NCBI GenBank assembly: GCA_050951505.1
Contig: JBMNJE010000003.1
Location: 160,444 to 224,443 of the forward strand
Source: DUOA01 sp012839095
GTDB taxonomy: Bacteria > Bacillota > Clostridia > Caldicoprobacterales > DTU083
Direction: 5' to 3'
Length of the DNA stretch: 64,000 bases
Shown here: positions 1 to 8,160 of the stretch, piece after piece
Position numbering within the stretch: position 1 is the stretch's first letter
How the letters are laid out: every line of letters begins with the position of its first letter
The notes under the pieces: generated by a model
The model's database searches: none
What the model was told of the DNA's origin: nothing
What the model saw: only the letters and a program-made list of their open reading frames with translations
Position numbers and translations under genes: made by a program

Positions 1-9
1 AATGCAGGA

Positions 10-822
10 GTGGATAAGGAAAATATTTTAACTATGCTGGCTAAGTTAAGGGAGTTTCAATCTGGTGTACAAAATGTTCACCAATTATTTAGTTTCTCTT
101 ATCCTATCACCATAGTAAAAGATGATTTGTTTCACATCTATGATGTTACTCTAAATGGCAATGAATATAAGTTAATAAAAACTGAACCTTGTCATTTTCC
201 TATTCCCCATGGTGTGCGGGCAGCGTTTCCGTTGGAACGCTATGGAGATAAAATATCTGCTATAATCACTGAGGAGGTATTTGACACACTGGACGGCTTT
301 ATAACAATTCTTCATGAGTTTGTTCACTGTGCCCAGTACAATCAGTGTGAAATGGAGTTAAGAAAGCAGCTTGCCATATCCGAATATTACCGGAAAGAGA
401 ATAATTACATGTGGGAGATAACCCATCCATTTCCGTACGATGATCAGACCTTTATCGGCTTATTTGAACAATACATCAGCGCACTGGATGATTTTGATAT
501 AAGCAGGGCAGAAATGATTCGGACAAGGCTGAGCACTGAATTAAAAAAGGCAGATTTTGAGTATCTTGCATGGCAGGAATGGAAAGAGGGCTTTGCCAGA
601 TTTATTGAGAACAAGATAAAAGCCCGGTTGAACGTTGAAACAAATCACAAGGGCAGAGAAAAACCATACAACAGGATTTCTTTTTATGAGAGCGGCAGCA
701 AGTATATTTCACTGATTGATAGGGAGAACGAGGACATAATAGCTGATATTAAGGGTCTTTTCTTTGAAATGAATAAAGATGTATTGACGCTTGATATAAA
801 ATGCGGCTATTCGATTAAATAG
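10..822 (+). CDS. Putative zincin-type metalloprotein, uncharacterised
   Basis: The family is not recognised. The translation carries HEFVH at residues 102-106, the HExxH zinc motif of zincin metallopeptidases, and about 90 residues later EGFARFIE, which could supply the third, glutamate ligand. There is no signal peptide or membrane segment, so it is probably cytosolic. The annotated start is GTG at position 10. The frame stays open to the window edge, so the true start may lie upstream and the gene may be partial. A small gene follows after 24 bases, probably in the same transcript. The peptidase activity is inferred from the motif only. Confidence 0.65.
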   Translation: MDKENILTMLAKLREFQSGVQNVHQLFSFSYPITIVKDDLFHIYDVTLNGNEYKLIKTEPCHFPIPHGVRAAFPLERYGDKISAIITEEVFDTLDGFITILHEFVHCAQYNQCEMELRKQLAISEYYRKENNYMWEITHPFPYDDQTFIGLFEQYISALDDFDISRAEMIRTRLSTELKKADFEYLAWQEWKEGFARFIENKIKARLNVETNHKGREKPYNRISFYESGSKYISLIDRENEDIIADIKGLFFEMNKDVLTLDIKCGYSIK

Positions 823-846
823 GGCAGTGAAGAGGAGGTGAACAAT

Positions 847-1062
847 ATGAAAGAAGAATTAAAAAATATACTTACTAAGTTTGCGGAGTCCGGCTGGGAT
901 TTGATTGATAAGCCTGCAATGGATTATCTGTCGGGGGTTGGGGACAAGGCAACATTGGTTAAGGCAATAGAACAAGCTGATGAACAGTGTGGCAGCTGCG
1001 GTTGTGAATTCGATCCCCTCTACAAAAGAGCTTTGGAGCTATTACAGATCCAGTGCACATAA
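847..1062 (+). CDS. Small hypothetical protein (71 aa)
   Basis: A short acidic protein with no recognised domain. It has a predicted helical N-terminus and a cysteine cluster CGSCGC near residue 47 that could bind a metal. The ATG at 847 is preferred over an in-frame GTG at 838 because AGGAGG (833-838) lies eight bases before it, and the upstream GTG overlaps that site. It follows the putative zincin gene closely and is probably co-transcribed with it. Function unknown. Confidence 0.6.
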   Translation: MKEELKNILTKFAESGWDLIDKPAMDYLSGVGDKATLVKAIEQADEQCGSCGCEFDPLYKRALELLQIQCT

Positions 1063-1148
1063 CCCAGCTTTGAGGAAACACAAAATTTTAAGCCCGGTTC
1101 AGCGGTGTAAGTAAAGCATAAACGATAGCTGAAATGAACCAATAAGGG

Positions 1149-2105
1149 GTGATTGATCTGAAGAATAGCTTTATGGTGTTAACAGATGAGTACCAATCAA
1201 AGTGGGCAGATATGCAATTCTTTGATAAATCTATTCTAAGTCGTATAGATCCCGGAGTCAAACTTCACACAGAGCTCGCTCATGTCAGAAGCAGTGCAGC
1301 ATCCTGTATTAATGTGCTGGGCAATTTAGGAAAAGAAGAAAATAAAAGCGACCTTATTAAGTTTTTAAATCATTTTGGACTCAATGTCGAAGAAATCATT
1401 CCATTCCCATCGGGGGTTGATGTTAATGGTGAATGCTATTACGATGAGGGGAATGTAATTTTTGAATGGGTAGGCCCGCTTAAGTCACCAATTAATGAAG
1501 CCGGGGGTAAAAGAGGGCAACATCGGACAAGCGTTGATGCGTATATTTTGGCCAAAGCAGAGGGAAAGGTTACTCAGCTGTTAATTGAGTGGAAATTCAC
1601 TGAAACATATCATGGCAGGACATATACGCATAAGTTTGGCGGTCTTAGGGGAAATGAACGTTTACGAAGATACTCGACTGTTTTGGCAAATCTGAGAAAG
1701 GCAAAGGATTTTCCATTTGATATGCGGTCAGAGGACACATTCGGGCTGGCCGATCTTGGTTATGAACCTCTCTATCAGCTGTTGCGGATGACTTTATTAG
1801 CAAAAACAACAACGCCGATGTATTTGACTTCGGATATCCTGGTAGAAGATTATCGGATTGTCCATTTATCACATTCCCAGAATGCAGGACTCAATTATCT
1901 GTCAGAGAAACATCTGATCTTTTCCCCGGGACTGCGAAATATGGCTGGAAAGTCTTTGCATGAAAGCTGGAGAACAATAATTACAGAGTCAGAAAACTGT
2001 AAGTTTTTCGGCGGATACTGGGATGAGGCTATAGAAGTTATCTCTGATACTCCACTGAAAAAGTACTTAAAAGAACGATTCTGCGGAGCAGGTCATATGG
2101 GCTGA
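1149..2105 (+). CDS. Putative PD-(D/E)XK nuclease-like protein
   Basis: A 318-residue protein that resembles, from memory, the PGN_0703 family of putative restriction endonucleases. The central segment has KRGQHRTSVD (about 121-130) followed by LLIEWKFTE (145-152). Spacing of Asp130, Glu147 and Lys149 fits the D...ExK core of PD-(D/E)XK nucleases. No methyltransferase or specificity subunit lies beside it, so it would be an orphan nuclease or a non-catalytic relative. The start is GTG at 1149 with a weak purine-rich site; ATG at residue 9 is an alternative. DNA cleavage is inferred, not shown. Confidence 0.6.
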   Translation: MIDLKNSFMVLTDEYQSKWADMQFFDKSILSRIDPGVKLHTELAHVRSSAASCINVLGNLGKEENKSDLIKFLNHFGLNVEEIIPFPSGVDVNGECYYDEGNVIFEWVGPLKSPINEAGGKRGQHRTSVDAYILAKAEGKVTQLLIEWKFTETYHGRTYTHKFGGLRGNERLRRYSTVLANLRKAKDFPFDMRSEDTFGLADLGYEPLYQLLRMTLLAKTTTPMYLTSDILVEDYRIVHLSHSQNAGLNYLSEKHLIFSPGLRNMAGKSLHESWRTIITESENCKFFGGYWDEAIEVISDTPLKKYLKERFCGAGHMG

Positions 2106-2244
2106 CAGGATATACGCGCAAGTGACACAGCAGAATATATTTATGTGGAATTGCCGAATGAAAGAAAAAATAAGTATAGAACGCAGACTGGCTGCCTATT
2201 TAAGTGTACATTCTTAATAAATAACTTAGAAGGAGAGTTGGAGA

Positions 2245-2430
2245 ATGGAAAAGGTAATATGGGTCAGAAGTCATGGAAAAATGTTGGGTTCAAAAGAAGA
2301 TGACGGCCTGGATATCGTAAACAGGTATTTGGAGGAAGGCTGGAAAGTAAAACATATATCTGCATGCGCTGCAGGCGATAACATCAATGCAGGGCAGGCT
2401 TATATTGTTATTGAGAAAAGTGTTGAATAG
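2245..2430 (+). CDS. Small DUF4177-like protein (61 aa)
   Basis: A 61-residue protein with the pattern hydrophobic strand, helix, EEGWKVK (about 31-37), final strand (YIVIEK). This looks like the small DUF4177-type fold in which an 'EGW' turn precedes the central strand. AAGGAG at 2230-2235 supports the ATG at 2245. The partner and role are unknown. The broken membrane protein gene begins six bases downstream, so the two may once have been coupled. Confidence 0.55.
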   Translation: MEKVIWVRSHGKMLGSKEDDGLDIVNRYLEEGWKVKHISACAAGDNINAGQAYIVIEKSVE

Positions 2431-2435
2431 TAATA

Positions 2436-2919
2436 TTGTCACTTTTCAGCATTGCATTAGGTGCTGTACTTTTGGGAATTGTGTGCGTTCCCGGCATCTT
2501 TGTCTTAATGGTTGTATATAATCGGATCTATAACAAATATAGAAACCCATCAATAGCTGATAAAGCGGCTGCTGCAGCATCTAAACCGAAGACTCCAAAA
2601 GTGGTTATTGCCGCTGTTGCTGTAATTTCTGCAATAATCCTGGTTGTATTTGGCGCTTTGTTTTATAACGGTGAGAAAGATCCTGTCATAAGGCATACTT
2701 GATGACAGCATACAAATAAAATCCATGTATGGTTTGACCATAGACTGCGAAACCTTGCTTTTTGTTCAGTCAAAATCGTCTCCTACTATAAGAATTAAAC
2801 GATCCGGTAAGCGGGATGTGTATGTGAGTTTCCTAAACAGCGAAAGTACTGAGCGGCTATTCCGGGATTTGATGGATGCCGTACCGCCGAACAGCCATAA
2901 CAGTAAAAAGGAATACTGA
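2436..2919 (+). pseudogene. Frameshifted two-helix membrane protein with PH-like tail
   Basis: The first frame (2436-2702) encodes two membrane segments separated by an Ala/Lys linker and ends just after GEKDPVIRHT. The +1 frame continues from 2701 as DDSIQIKSMYGLTID and later FVQSKSSPTIRIKR, which reads like the bacterial PH-like domain expected to follow. Removing one base near 2694-2697 restores one reading frame. The PH-like part is also about 40 residues shorter than remembered relatives, so there is probably an internal deletion after MYGLTID too. The start (TTG 2436) has no good ribosome site. I read it as a decaying gene. Confidence 0.55.
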
Positions 2920-2936
2920 AAATATTCCTTTTTACT
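2902..2936. terminator. Bidirectional intrinsic terminator
   Basis: A 14-bp perfect inverted repeat (AGTAAAAAGGAATA and its complement, seven-base loop) with A and T runs in its arms lies between convergent genes. It overlaps the stop codon of the broken PH-like gene. Confidence 0.75.
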
Positions 2937-2942
2937 ATGGGT

Positions 2943-3251
2943 TCATTTTTCTTCCTTCAATATCTTCAGCCTTTCTTCATATTCCTCCTGACTTATCTCG
3001 CCGCGTGCAAAACGTTCACGAAGAATATTGACCGCATTGTCCTGTCTTGCCTGATGTACATATCTGGAATCGGAATTGCTTCGTGACAGCCTGACAACTA
3101 AAAATATAATTCCGATTATCAGAAGTACCCAAAGAAGCATCATTAATAAACCGCTGCCCAATACGCGCATGGGAATCATATCAGAAAACCACCTCCTGCC
3201 GTGCATTCCTACTGCATCAAAAGCATTCTGCCATCCTAAGCAAAAGCTCAT
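2943..3251 (-). CDS. SHOCT-domain membrane protein
   Basis: A 102-residue protein with one strongly hydrophobic helix (about residues 34-54) and a C-terminal SHOCT motif (about 73-101: AVNILRERFARGEISQEEYE). SHOCT is a short helical motif that usually sits at the end of membrane or oligomerising proteins. The start at 3251 is chosen because AGGAGG stands seven bases before it; a longer frame to 3323 lacks such a site. Monocistronic, convergent with the upstream region. Function unknown. Confidence 0.7.
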   Translation of the reverse strand: MSFCLGWQNAFDAVGMHGRRWFSDMIPMRVLGSGLLMMLLWVLLIIGIIFLVVRLSRSNSDSRYVHQARQDNAVNILRERFARGEISQEEYEERLKILKEEK

Positions 3252-3509
3252 AAGCAACCTCCTCTCCGGGAATAAATCTTTCATGAAAAGCCGTATGCTT
3301 ATATATAACCTCTTTTTATTCAAAATATCCAGCAGCGTGAGGAAGTTATATTATGAAAAACGGCAATTTGATTGCTGCTTGATGGCAAAGAGTGTAATAT
3401 ATGGGTAATGAGATCCATGCTTTGTGTTTATCGAACTAATATCAGCAATAGATAATGATATAGTAATTGGTCAGATAGATAGTGTATGCAGTATTTTTAG
3501 AGGTGAGAT

Positions 3510-4328
3510 ATGTCTGAAATCGCTAAACCTAAAAAACGTTCATATATCAGGCTGAAGCTGGGCAAGGCCTGCTATGGGATGCTGCGGAAAGTGCTTTGGC
3601 TCAGAATGAACAGAATATTTGCATCCGCTTTTCAGCAGGAGAAACTGCCTTTTTCGTACTTTTCTCATAGAACAATTCTGCTTAGAAGGCTCAAAGATGT
3701 GGATATGTGGCTGCAGCATAATAAAATAACCAATTTGAAAATTGCCGTCAAAAGGCTTAATGGACTTATTATCCGGCCGGGGGAGGTTTTCAGCTATTGG
3801 TACCTGATTGGAAAGCCGTCGAAAAGGAAAGGCTATGTTGATGGAATGATTCTGGAAAACGGAAAATTTCGTGCAGGGACAGGCGGAGGCTTGTGTCAAT
3901 TATCCAACCTGATATTTTGGATGACAATCCATACACCGCTGACGGTTATTGAACGCCACAGACATGGATACGATGTATTTCCCGATTCCAACAGAACACA
4001 GCCTTTCGGAAGCGGGGCAACCTGCTTTTATCCCCATGGTGACCTGATGATCCAAAATAATACACAGGACACTTATCAGCTTCTTGTATCTGTCGGGGAT
4101 AAGTTCCTTGAAGGGGAATGGCGTGTATCATCAAAGCCTGTATATAAATTTAAGGTAATGGAAAGAAATCATAGAATGAAGAGCGAGCCTTGGGGAGGAT
4201 ACACCAGACACAATGAACTGTACCAGCAGAAATTTGATCTTAGGGGAAATTTGATAGAGGAAAAGCTAATTATTAAGAACTCCGCAATAATGATGTATTC
4301 ACCTTTACTGGAGGAGGCTTCCAATTAA
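3510..4328 (+). CDS. VanW family protein
   Basis: A 272-residue protein whose residues about 75-215 form a VanW domain, with the family hallmark GTGGGLCQLSN (123-133) and a following ERHRHGYDVFPD segment. VanW proteins occur in some vancomycin-resistance clusters but are widespread elsewhere; their biochemical role is unknown. There is no clear signal peptide, unlike the larger VanW protein at 18.3 kb. No other van genes adjoin, so resistance should not be inferred. ATG at 3510 follows AGAGGTGA. Confidence 0.85.
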   Translation: MSEIAKPKKRSYIRLKLGKACYGMLRKVLWLRMNRIFASAFQQEKLPFSYFSHRTILLRRLKDVDMWLQHNKITNLKIAVKRLNGLIIRPGEVFSYWYLIGKPSKRKGYVDGMILENGKFRAGTGGGLCQLSNLIFWMTIHTPLTVIERHRHGYDVFPDSNRTQPFGSGATCFYPHGDLMIQNNTQDTYQLLVSVGDKFLEGEWRVSSKPVYKFKVMERNHRMKSEPWGGYTRHNELYQQKFDLRGNLIEEKLIIKNSAIMMYSPLLEEASN

Positions 4329-4378
4329 AATGCATCGCAAGGTCAGGCAAATATATAAATAAATATATAAACTAATAC

Positions 4379-4394
4379 ATGAACAAATATTCAT
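4379..4394 (+). promoter_or_regulatory. ArsR-type operator 1
   Basis: An inverted repeat, TGAA-N6-TTCA (ATGAACAAATATTCAT), just upstream of the -35 box. It has the form of operators bound by SmtB/CadC repressors and is repeated downstream of the -10 box. Confidence 0.6.
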
Positions 4395-4401
4395 ATGAGT
4401 A

Positions 4402-4430
4402 TTGACATATTTAACCGCTCAGCATATAAT
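4402..4430 (+). promoter_or_regulatory. Consensus promoter of the metal-resistance operon
   Basis: TTGACA (4402-4407) and TATAAT (4425-4430) are separated by 17 bases, a perfect sigma-A promoter. Operator-like inverted repeats flank it on both sides, so strong expression is presumably held off by the ArsR-type repressor encoded first in the operon. Confidence 0.85.
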
Positions 4431-4443
4431 GATATCAGGATAC

Positions 4444-4459
4444 ATGAATACTGGTTCAT
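4444..4459 (+). promoter_or_regulatory. ArsR-type operator 2
   Basis: ATGAATACTGGTTCAT, the same TGAA-N6-TTCA arrangement as the upstream copy, lies 13 bases after the -10 box, where a bound repressor would block transcription. Confidence 0.6.
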
Positions 4460-4492
4460 ATGTCTGGAATAAGGGAAGGTTAAGGTGATACC

Positions 4493-4861
4493 ATGGCAAG
4501 GCGCAATGTCCCCATTGAAAAATGTGATTGTGATATCATCCATCAGGAGGTCGTAGACAGGGTAAGAGGCAGATTGCCCCAGGAGGAAACCCTCTATGAT
4601 TTGGCAGAATTTTTCAAGGTATTCGGCGATTCCACCAGAATACGGATCCTTTGGGCATTGACCGAATCCGAGATGTGTGTCTGTGACATTGCCAATCTCC
4701 TGAACATGACCCAATCCGCCATATCTCATCAGCTGCGGGTGCTTAAGCAGGCTGCCCTGGTCAAAAACAGAAGAGACGGCAAGGTGGTCTATTATTCTCT
4801 GGATGACGATCATGTTCAGCAGATACTTGAACAGGGTATGAGCCATATTAATGAAAAATAG
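4493..4861 (+). CDS. cadC: CadC/SmtB-type ArsR family metal-sensing repressor
   Basis: A 122-residue winged-helix repressor that should leave DNA when it binds Cd, Pb or Zn. Both known metal sites of the family are visible. The alpha-3N site has Cys11, Cys13 and Cys62-x-Cys64 (MCVCD before the recognition helix TQSAISHQLRVL). The alpha-5 site has Asp105-x-His107-x10-His118-x2-Glu121. Having both resembles CadC rather than single-site ArsR or CzrA. It is followed by an HMA protein and a CadA-type ATPase, which it probably controls with its own promoter through the flanking operators. Confidence 0.88.
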   Translation: MARRNVPIEKCDCDIIHQEVVDRVRGRLPQEETLYDLAEFFKVFGDSTRIRILWALTESEMCVCDIANLLNMTQSAISHQLRVLKQAALVKNRRDGKVVYYSLDDDHVQQILEQGMSHINEK

Positions 4862-4887
4862 CCAATGTATCATCTTCTTTTTTTACA

Positions 4888-4916
4888 GAACACTTGAACA
4901 ATTGCTTTAGTGTTCA
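4888..4916 (+). promoter_or_regulatory. Third inverted repeat, between repressor gene and chaperone gene
   Basis: GAACACT (4888-4894) pairs with AGTGTTC (4909-4915), and a nested TGAACA/TGTTCA pair shares the sequence. It may be an additional repressor site or a hairpin in the operon mRNA. Spacing differs from the two promoter-proximal operators. Confidence 0.4.
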
Positions 4917-4966
4917 TATGTAATGATTCCACTAAATATTTTAACAAGCATCAGGGGGAAACTACC

Positions 4967-5188
4967 ATGAAAAAGAAATTTTTATTAAAAGGCCTGGGGT
5001 GTGCAAATTGTGCGGCAAAGATGGAAAATGCCATCTGCAAGCTGGACGGCGTCCAGGACGCAACAGTTAATTTCATGACCTCAAGGCTGATTATTGAGGG
5101 CGAAGAAGAAAAAATGCCTGTCATTATTCAGGAGGCAGAGAAAATAATAAAAAAACTGGAACCGGATGTCAGAATAACCAAGGCTTGA
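4967..5188 (+). CDS. Heavy-metal-associated (HMA) domain metallochaperone
   Basis: A 73-residue single HMA domain with the metal-binding loop GCANCAAKM (Cys12 and Cys15). Such domains bind soft metals and hand them to P-type ATPases, where they are often fused at the N-terminus. Here the ATPase encoded 15 bases downstream has no HMA domain of its own, so the domain appears to have been split off as a separate chaperone. ATG 4967 with an upstream CAGGGGGA site is preferred to the longer GTG frame from 4910, which runs through the upstream inverted repeat. Confidence 0.88.
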   Translation: MKKKFLLKGLGCANCAAKMENAICKLDGVQDATVNFMTSRLIIEGEEEKMPVIIQEAEKIIKKLEPDVRITKA

Positions 5189-5203
5189 AGGAGATAAAGG
5201 GTA

Positions 5204-7114
5204 ATGAGAAGGCGTATTTGGCGGATAGGCATATCGGCAGCAATCTGGATTGCAGCCGCTCTGACTGTGAAAAATATGAAAGGGGCACAGCTTGCCCTTT
5301 TTCTGACTGCTTATGCGATTGTCGGCTGGGACATCGTAGCCAGGGCAGCCCGCAATATACTGCACGGTAATGTATTCGATGAAAACTTTCTTATGAGCAT
5401 TGCCACAATCGGAGCCTTTCTCATTGGGGAGTATCCTGAGGGAGTGGCTGTTATGCTCTTTTATCAGATAGGAGAATTGTTTCAGGATTATGCGGTGGAT
5501 AAATCCAGAAAATCCATAGCCGGCCTGATGGACATCCGACCGGATTTCGCCAATGTCAGGCATGGAGATGAGCTGGTGCAAATGGATCCTGATGAGGTCA
5601 GGCCTGGTGATATCATAGTGATAAAGGCTGGGGAAAGGGTTCCGCTGGACGGAAGAGTACTGGAGGGAAGCTCCCTTTTGGATACCTCAGCCCTGACAGG
5701 AGAGCCGATTCCCCGGGAAATACAGCCGGGCAGTGAGATCCTGAGCGGCTGCATCAACCTGAGCGGAACAATAGCGGTAGAAGTAACAAGGGAATATGAG
5801 GATTCCACTGTCAGCAGAATTTTGGATTTGGTGGAAAATGCCACTAACAAAAAGTCTGCTTCGGAAAGATTCATTACCCGCTTTGCCCGTTACTACACCC
5901 CGGCGGTTGTTTTTGTTGCCCTGTTGCTTGCCGTGCTGCCTCCCCTTCTAATAAAAGGTGCTTCCTTCTCCGACTGGATTTATCGTTCCCTGTCCTTTTT
6001 GGTTGTGTCCTGCCCCTGCGCCCTGGTCATTTCCGTTCCCCTCAGCTTCTTCGGAGGCATCGGCGGGGCATCCTCCAGGGGAATCCTTGTTAAGGGCGGC
6101 AACTATTTGGAGGCTTTAGCCAAAACCGATCGTATTGTATTCGATAAAACCGGTACATTAACAAAGGGCGTGTTCCGTGTCCAGGAAATTCGCCCCTGGA
6201 ATCATGAGGACTCCGGGCAAAGGGAGCAGCTTGAAGATAAACCGGAATACACAATAATGACTGAGAAAATGACAGAGGAAGAACTGTTGGAACTGACAGC
6301 TTATGCAGAGCATTTCTCCAATCATCCCATATCCCTTTCCTTGAAGCAGGCCTATGGAAAGGAAATAAATGCATCCCGAATCTCAGATATGGAGGAGATA
6401 TCGGGCCATGGCGTCCGGGCAACAGTGGACGGAAAGGCAGTATTGGCGGGAAATGACAAGCTGATGACTGCAAACGGAATTTCCCATGACCGGGAAGAAC
6501 TGCCCGGCACGGTAGTTCACACAGCCGTAGGCGGTGAATATGCCGGATATATCCTCATAGCCGATGAAATCAAAGAGGATGCACATAAGGGAATCAGGAA
6601 GCTGAAAGATTCAGGAATCCGGCAGACTGTGATGCTTACAGGGGATAACGAAGCGGCAGCTGCGAAGGTGGCTGATGAGCTGGGTATGGATAAGTTCTAT
6701 GCCGGACTTCTGCCGGCTGATAAGGTGGAAAAGCTGGAAGAGCTTATTAAGGAATCTACTTCCCAAAGCAGCCTGGCCTTTGTGGGAGACGGCATTAATG
6801 ACGCGCCGGTGCTTGCCCGTGCAGATGTCGGCATTGCCATGGGCGGGCTGGGTGCCGATGCAGCCATTGAAGCCGCCGATGTGGTGATAATGACCGATGA
6901 ACCCTCCAAAATAGCAACGGCAATCCGTATCGCTAAGAAAACACTGGGTATAGCTCGGCAGAATATTTATCTGGCTCTTGCAGTCAAATTTGCAGTCTTG
7001 ATTCTTAGTGCTGCCGGTATTACTGCATTGTGGGCGGCAATATTTGCGGATGTAGGCGTAACAGTCCTGGCTGTATTAAATTCCCTGAGGGCTTTGCAGG
7101 TAAGGGGTTTATAG
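5204..7114 (+). CDS. cadA: Heavy-metal-translocating P1B-type ATPase (Cd/Zn/Pb exporter)
   Basis: A 636-residue membrane pump. It shows the phosphatase loop TGEP (165-168), the transmembrane metal site CPC (270-272), the phosphorylation motif DKTGT (314-318), an HP dipeptide (NHPISLS) in the nucleotide domain and GDGINDAP near the C-terminus. CPC and overall similarity place it in the Cd/Zn/Pb/Co (CadA/ZntA) group. The N-terminal metal-binding domain of typical CadA is absent and supplied by the preceding HMA gene. AAGGAG before ATG 5204 supports the start. It exports toxic divalent metals under control of the upstream repressor. Confidence 0.92.
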   Translation: MRRRIWRIGISAAIWIAAALTVKNMKGAQLALFLTAYAIVGWDIVARAARNILHGNVFDENFLMSIATIGAFLIGEYPEGVAVMLFYQIGELFQDYAVDKSRKSIAGLMDIRPDFANVRHGDELVQMDPDEVRPGDIIVIKAGERVPLDGRVLEGSSLLDTSALTGEPIPREIQPGSEILSGCINLSGTIAVEVTREYEDSTVSRILDLVENATNKKSASERFITRFARYYTPAVVFVALLLAVLPPLLIKGASFSDWIYRSLSFLVVSCPCALVISVPLSFFGGIGGASSRGILVKGGNYLEALAKTDRIVFDKTGTLTKGVFRVQEIRPWNHEDSGQREQLEDKPEYTIMTEKMTEEELLELTAYAEHFSNHPISLSLKQAYGKEINASRISDMEEISGHGVRATVDGKAVLAGNDKLMTANGISHDREELPGTVVHTAVGGEYAGYILIADEIKEDAHKGIRKLKDSGIRQTVMLTGDNEAAAAKVADELGMDKFYAGLLPADKVEKLEELIKESTSQSSLAFVGDGINDAPVLARADVGIAMGGLGADAAIEAADVVIMTDEPSKIATAIRIAKKTLGIARQNIYLALAVKFAVLILSAAGITALWAAIFADVGVTVLAVLNSLRALQVRGL

Positions 7115-7130
7115 GACTGCTTCGGCTCTC

Positions 7131-8105
7131 TCAGTTTACTCTGTAGTATTCCAGTGTGGTTTGCTGAGTAAAGCCGCATTTTTGATAGGTGCGTATGGCG
7201 CTTTGATTTCCGGTATCCACATAGAGCTGGATATGCCTTATGCCCTGCTGGGTCAGATTTCTGATGACAGCCATGAGGGCCCGGCTTCCATATCCCCTGC
7301 CCCTGTACAGGGGCAGGATGCAGAAGCCGCCTAATGTGCAGCTGTCATCGTACTGCTCCACCCGGATCTTACCTATGAGCTGAGAATTCCGGGAATCCTG
7401 AGATTCCTGAAAACCCGGTGCATTGCATGAATCCTGTTGTTCCATTTCAATCAGATAGGTAATGCGGTTGATTTTTTCTTCTTCCTCCGGCATCATTCCA
7501 ATAAATCCGGTTACGTCAAAACACTTCCAGTTCATGTCCATAATAGCCAAAACATCGGATTCGGCAGCTTTACGCAGCCTTAATTTGCCTTTTTCTGTCT
7601 CCTGGCCGGCTGTCCGGTTCATACCTGGCTTGCCGCTTTCAGTAAGAGCATGTACCATTAAAAATTCAGAAAAAGAAGGTTTTGTCTGTATATGACGAAG
7701 AAAAGCCCGACCGGAGGCGGAGCGGCTGTCACAAACCAGCCACACTTCCGAAAGGCTTCTTTTCCTGCACTCATTGAGTGCCAGTTGATACAACTTTGTA
7801 AAGACACCTCTTCTGCGATGCTTGGGGTGCACCATGCCCGTCATCTCTGCAGTTCTGCCTCCCAGATTGAACAAGCCCAGATATCCGATCAATTGGTCAT
7901 TGTAATAGCAGAAAAATTCGTTTGTTTCCCTGGAAGGCAGTGCAGCCGCTTTATTCTGAAGCTCCGCCATGCGGATTTTGAAATCAAGCTCCAGCTTCAG
8001 ATATATCCCTGAATCCTTTTGCAGGCAGATCTGTTCCAGTTCCTTAATTTCCGCATAGTCTTTGTGACTGAGGGATTCCTTAAGCAGAACCCTTGTGCCC
8101 TCCAT
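7131..8105 (-). CDS. Tandem GNAT-family N-acetyltransferase
   Basis: A 324-residue protein made of two GNAT-like halves. The N-terminal half holds GMVHPKHRRRGVFTKLY and the C-terminal half FCILPLYRGRGYGSRALM; both match the acetyl-CoA-binding R/QxxGxG/A loop. Tandem GNAT proteins acetylate small amines, antibiotics or protein N-termini; the substrate cannot be told here. ATG at 8105 follows a G-rich site; an in-frame GTG at 8174 would overlap the preceding gene. It lies 55 bases after the GMP reductase gene on the same strand and may share its transcript. Confidence 0.82.
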   Translation of the reverse strand: MEGTRVLLKESLSHKDYAEIKELEQICLQKDSGIYLKLELDFKIRMAELQNKAAALPSRETNEFFCYYNDQLIGYLGLFNLGGRTAEMTGMVHPKHRRRGVFTKLYQLALNECRKRSLSEVWLVCDSRSASGRAFLRHIQTKPSFSEFLMVHALTESGKPGMNRTAGQETEKGKLRLRKAAESDVLAIMDMNWKCFDVTGFIGMMPEEEEKINRITYLIEMEQQDSCNAPGFQESQDSRNSQLIGKIRVEQYDDSCTLGGFCILPLYRGRGYGSRALMAVIRNLTQQGIRHIQLYVDTGNQSAIRTYQKCGFTQQTTLEYYRVN

Positions 8106-8160
8106 ACACCGCACCCCCTGATGAACCCCTGGCTGCCAACTTAGGCCTTGATAATACTTG

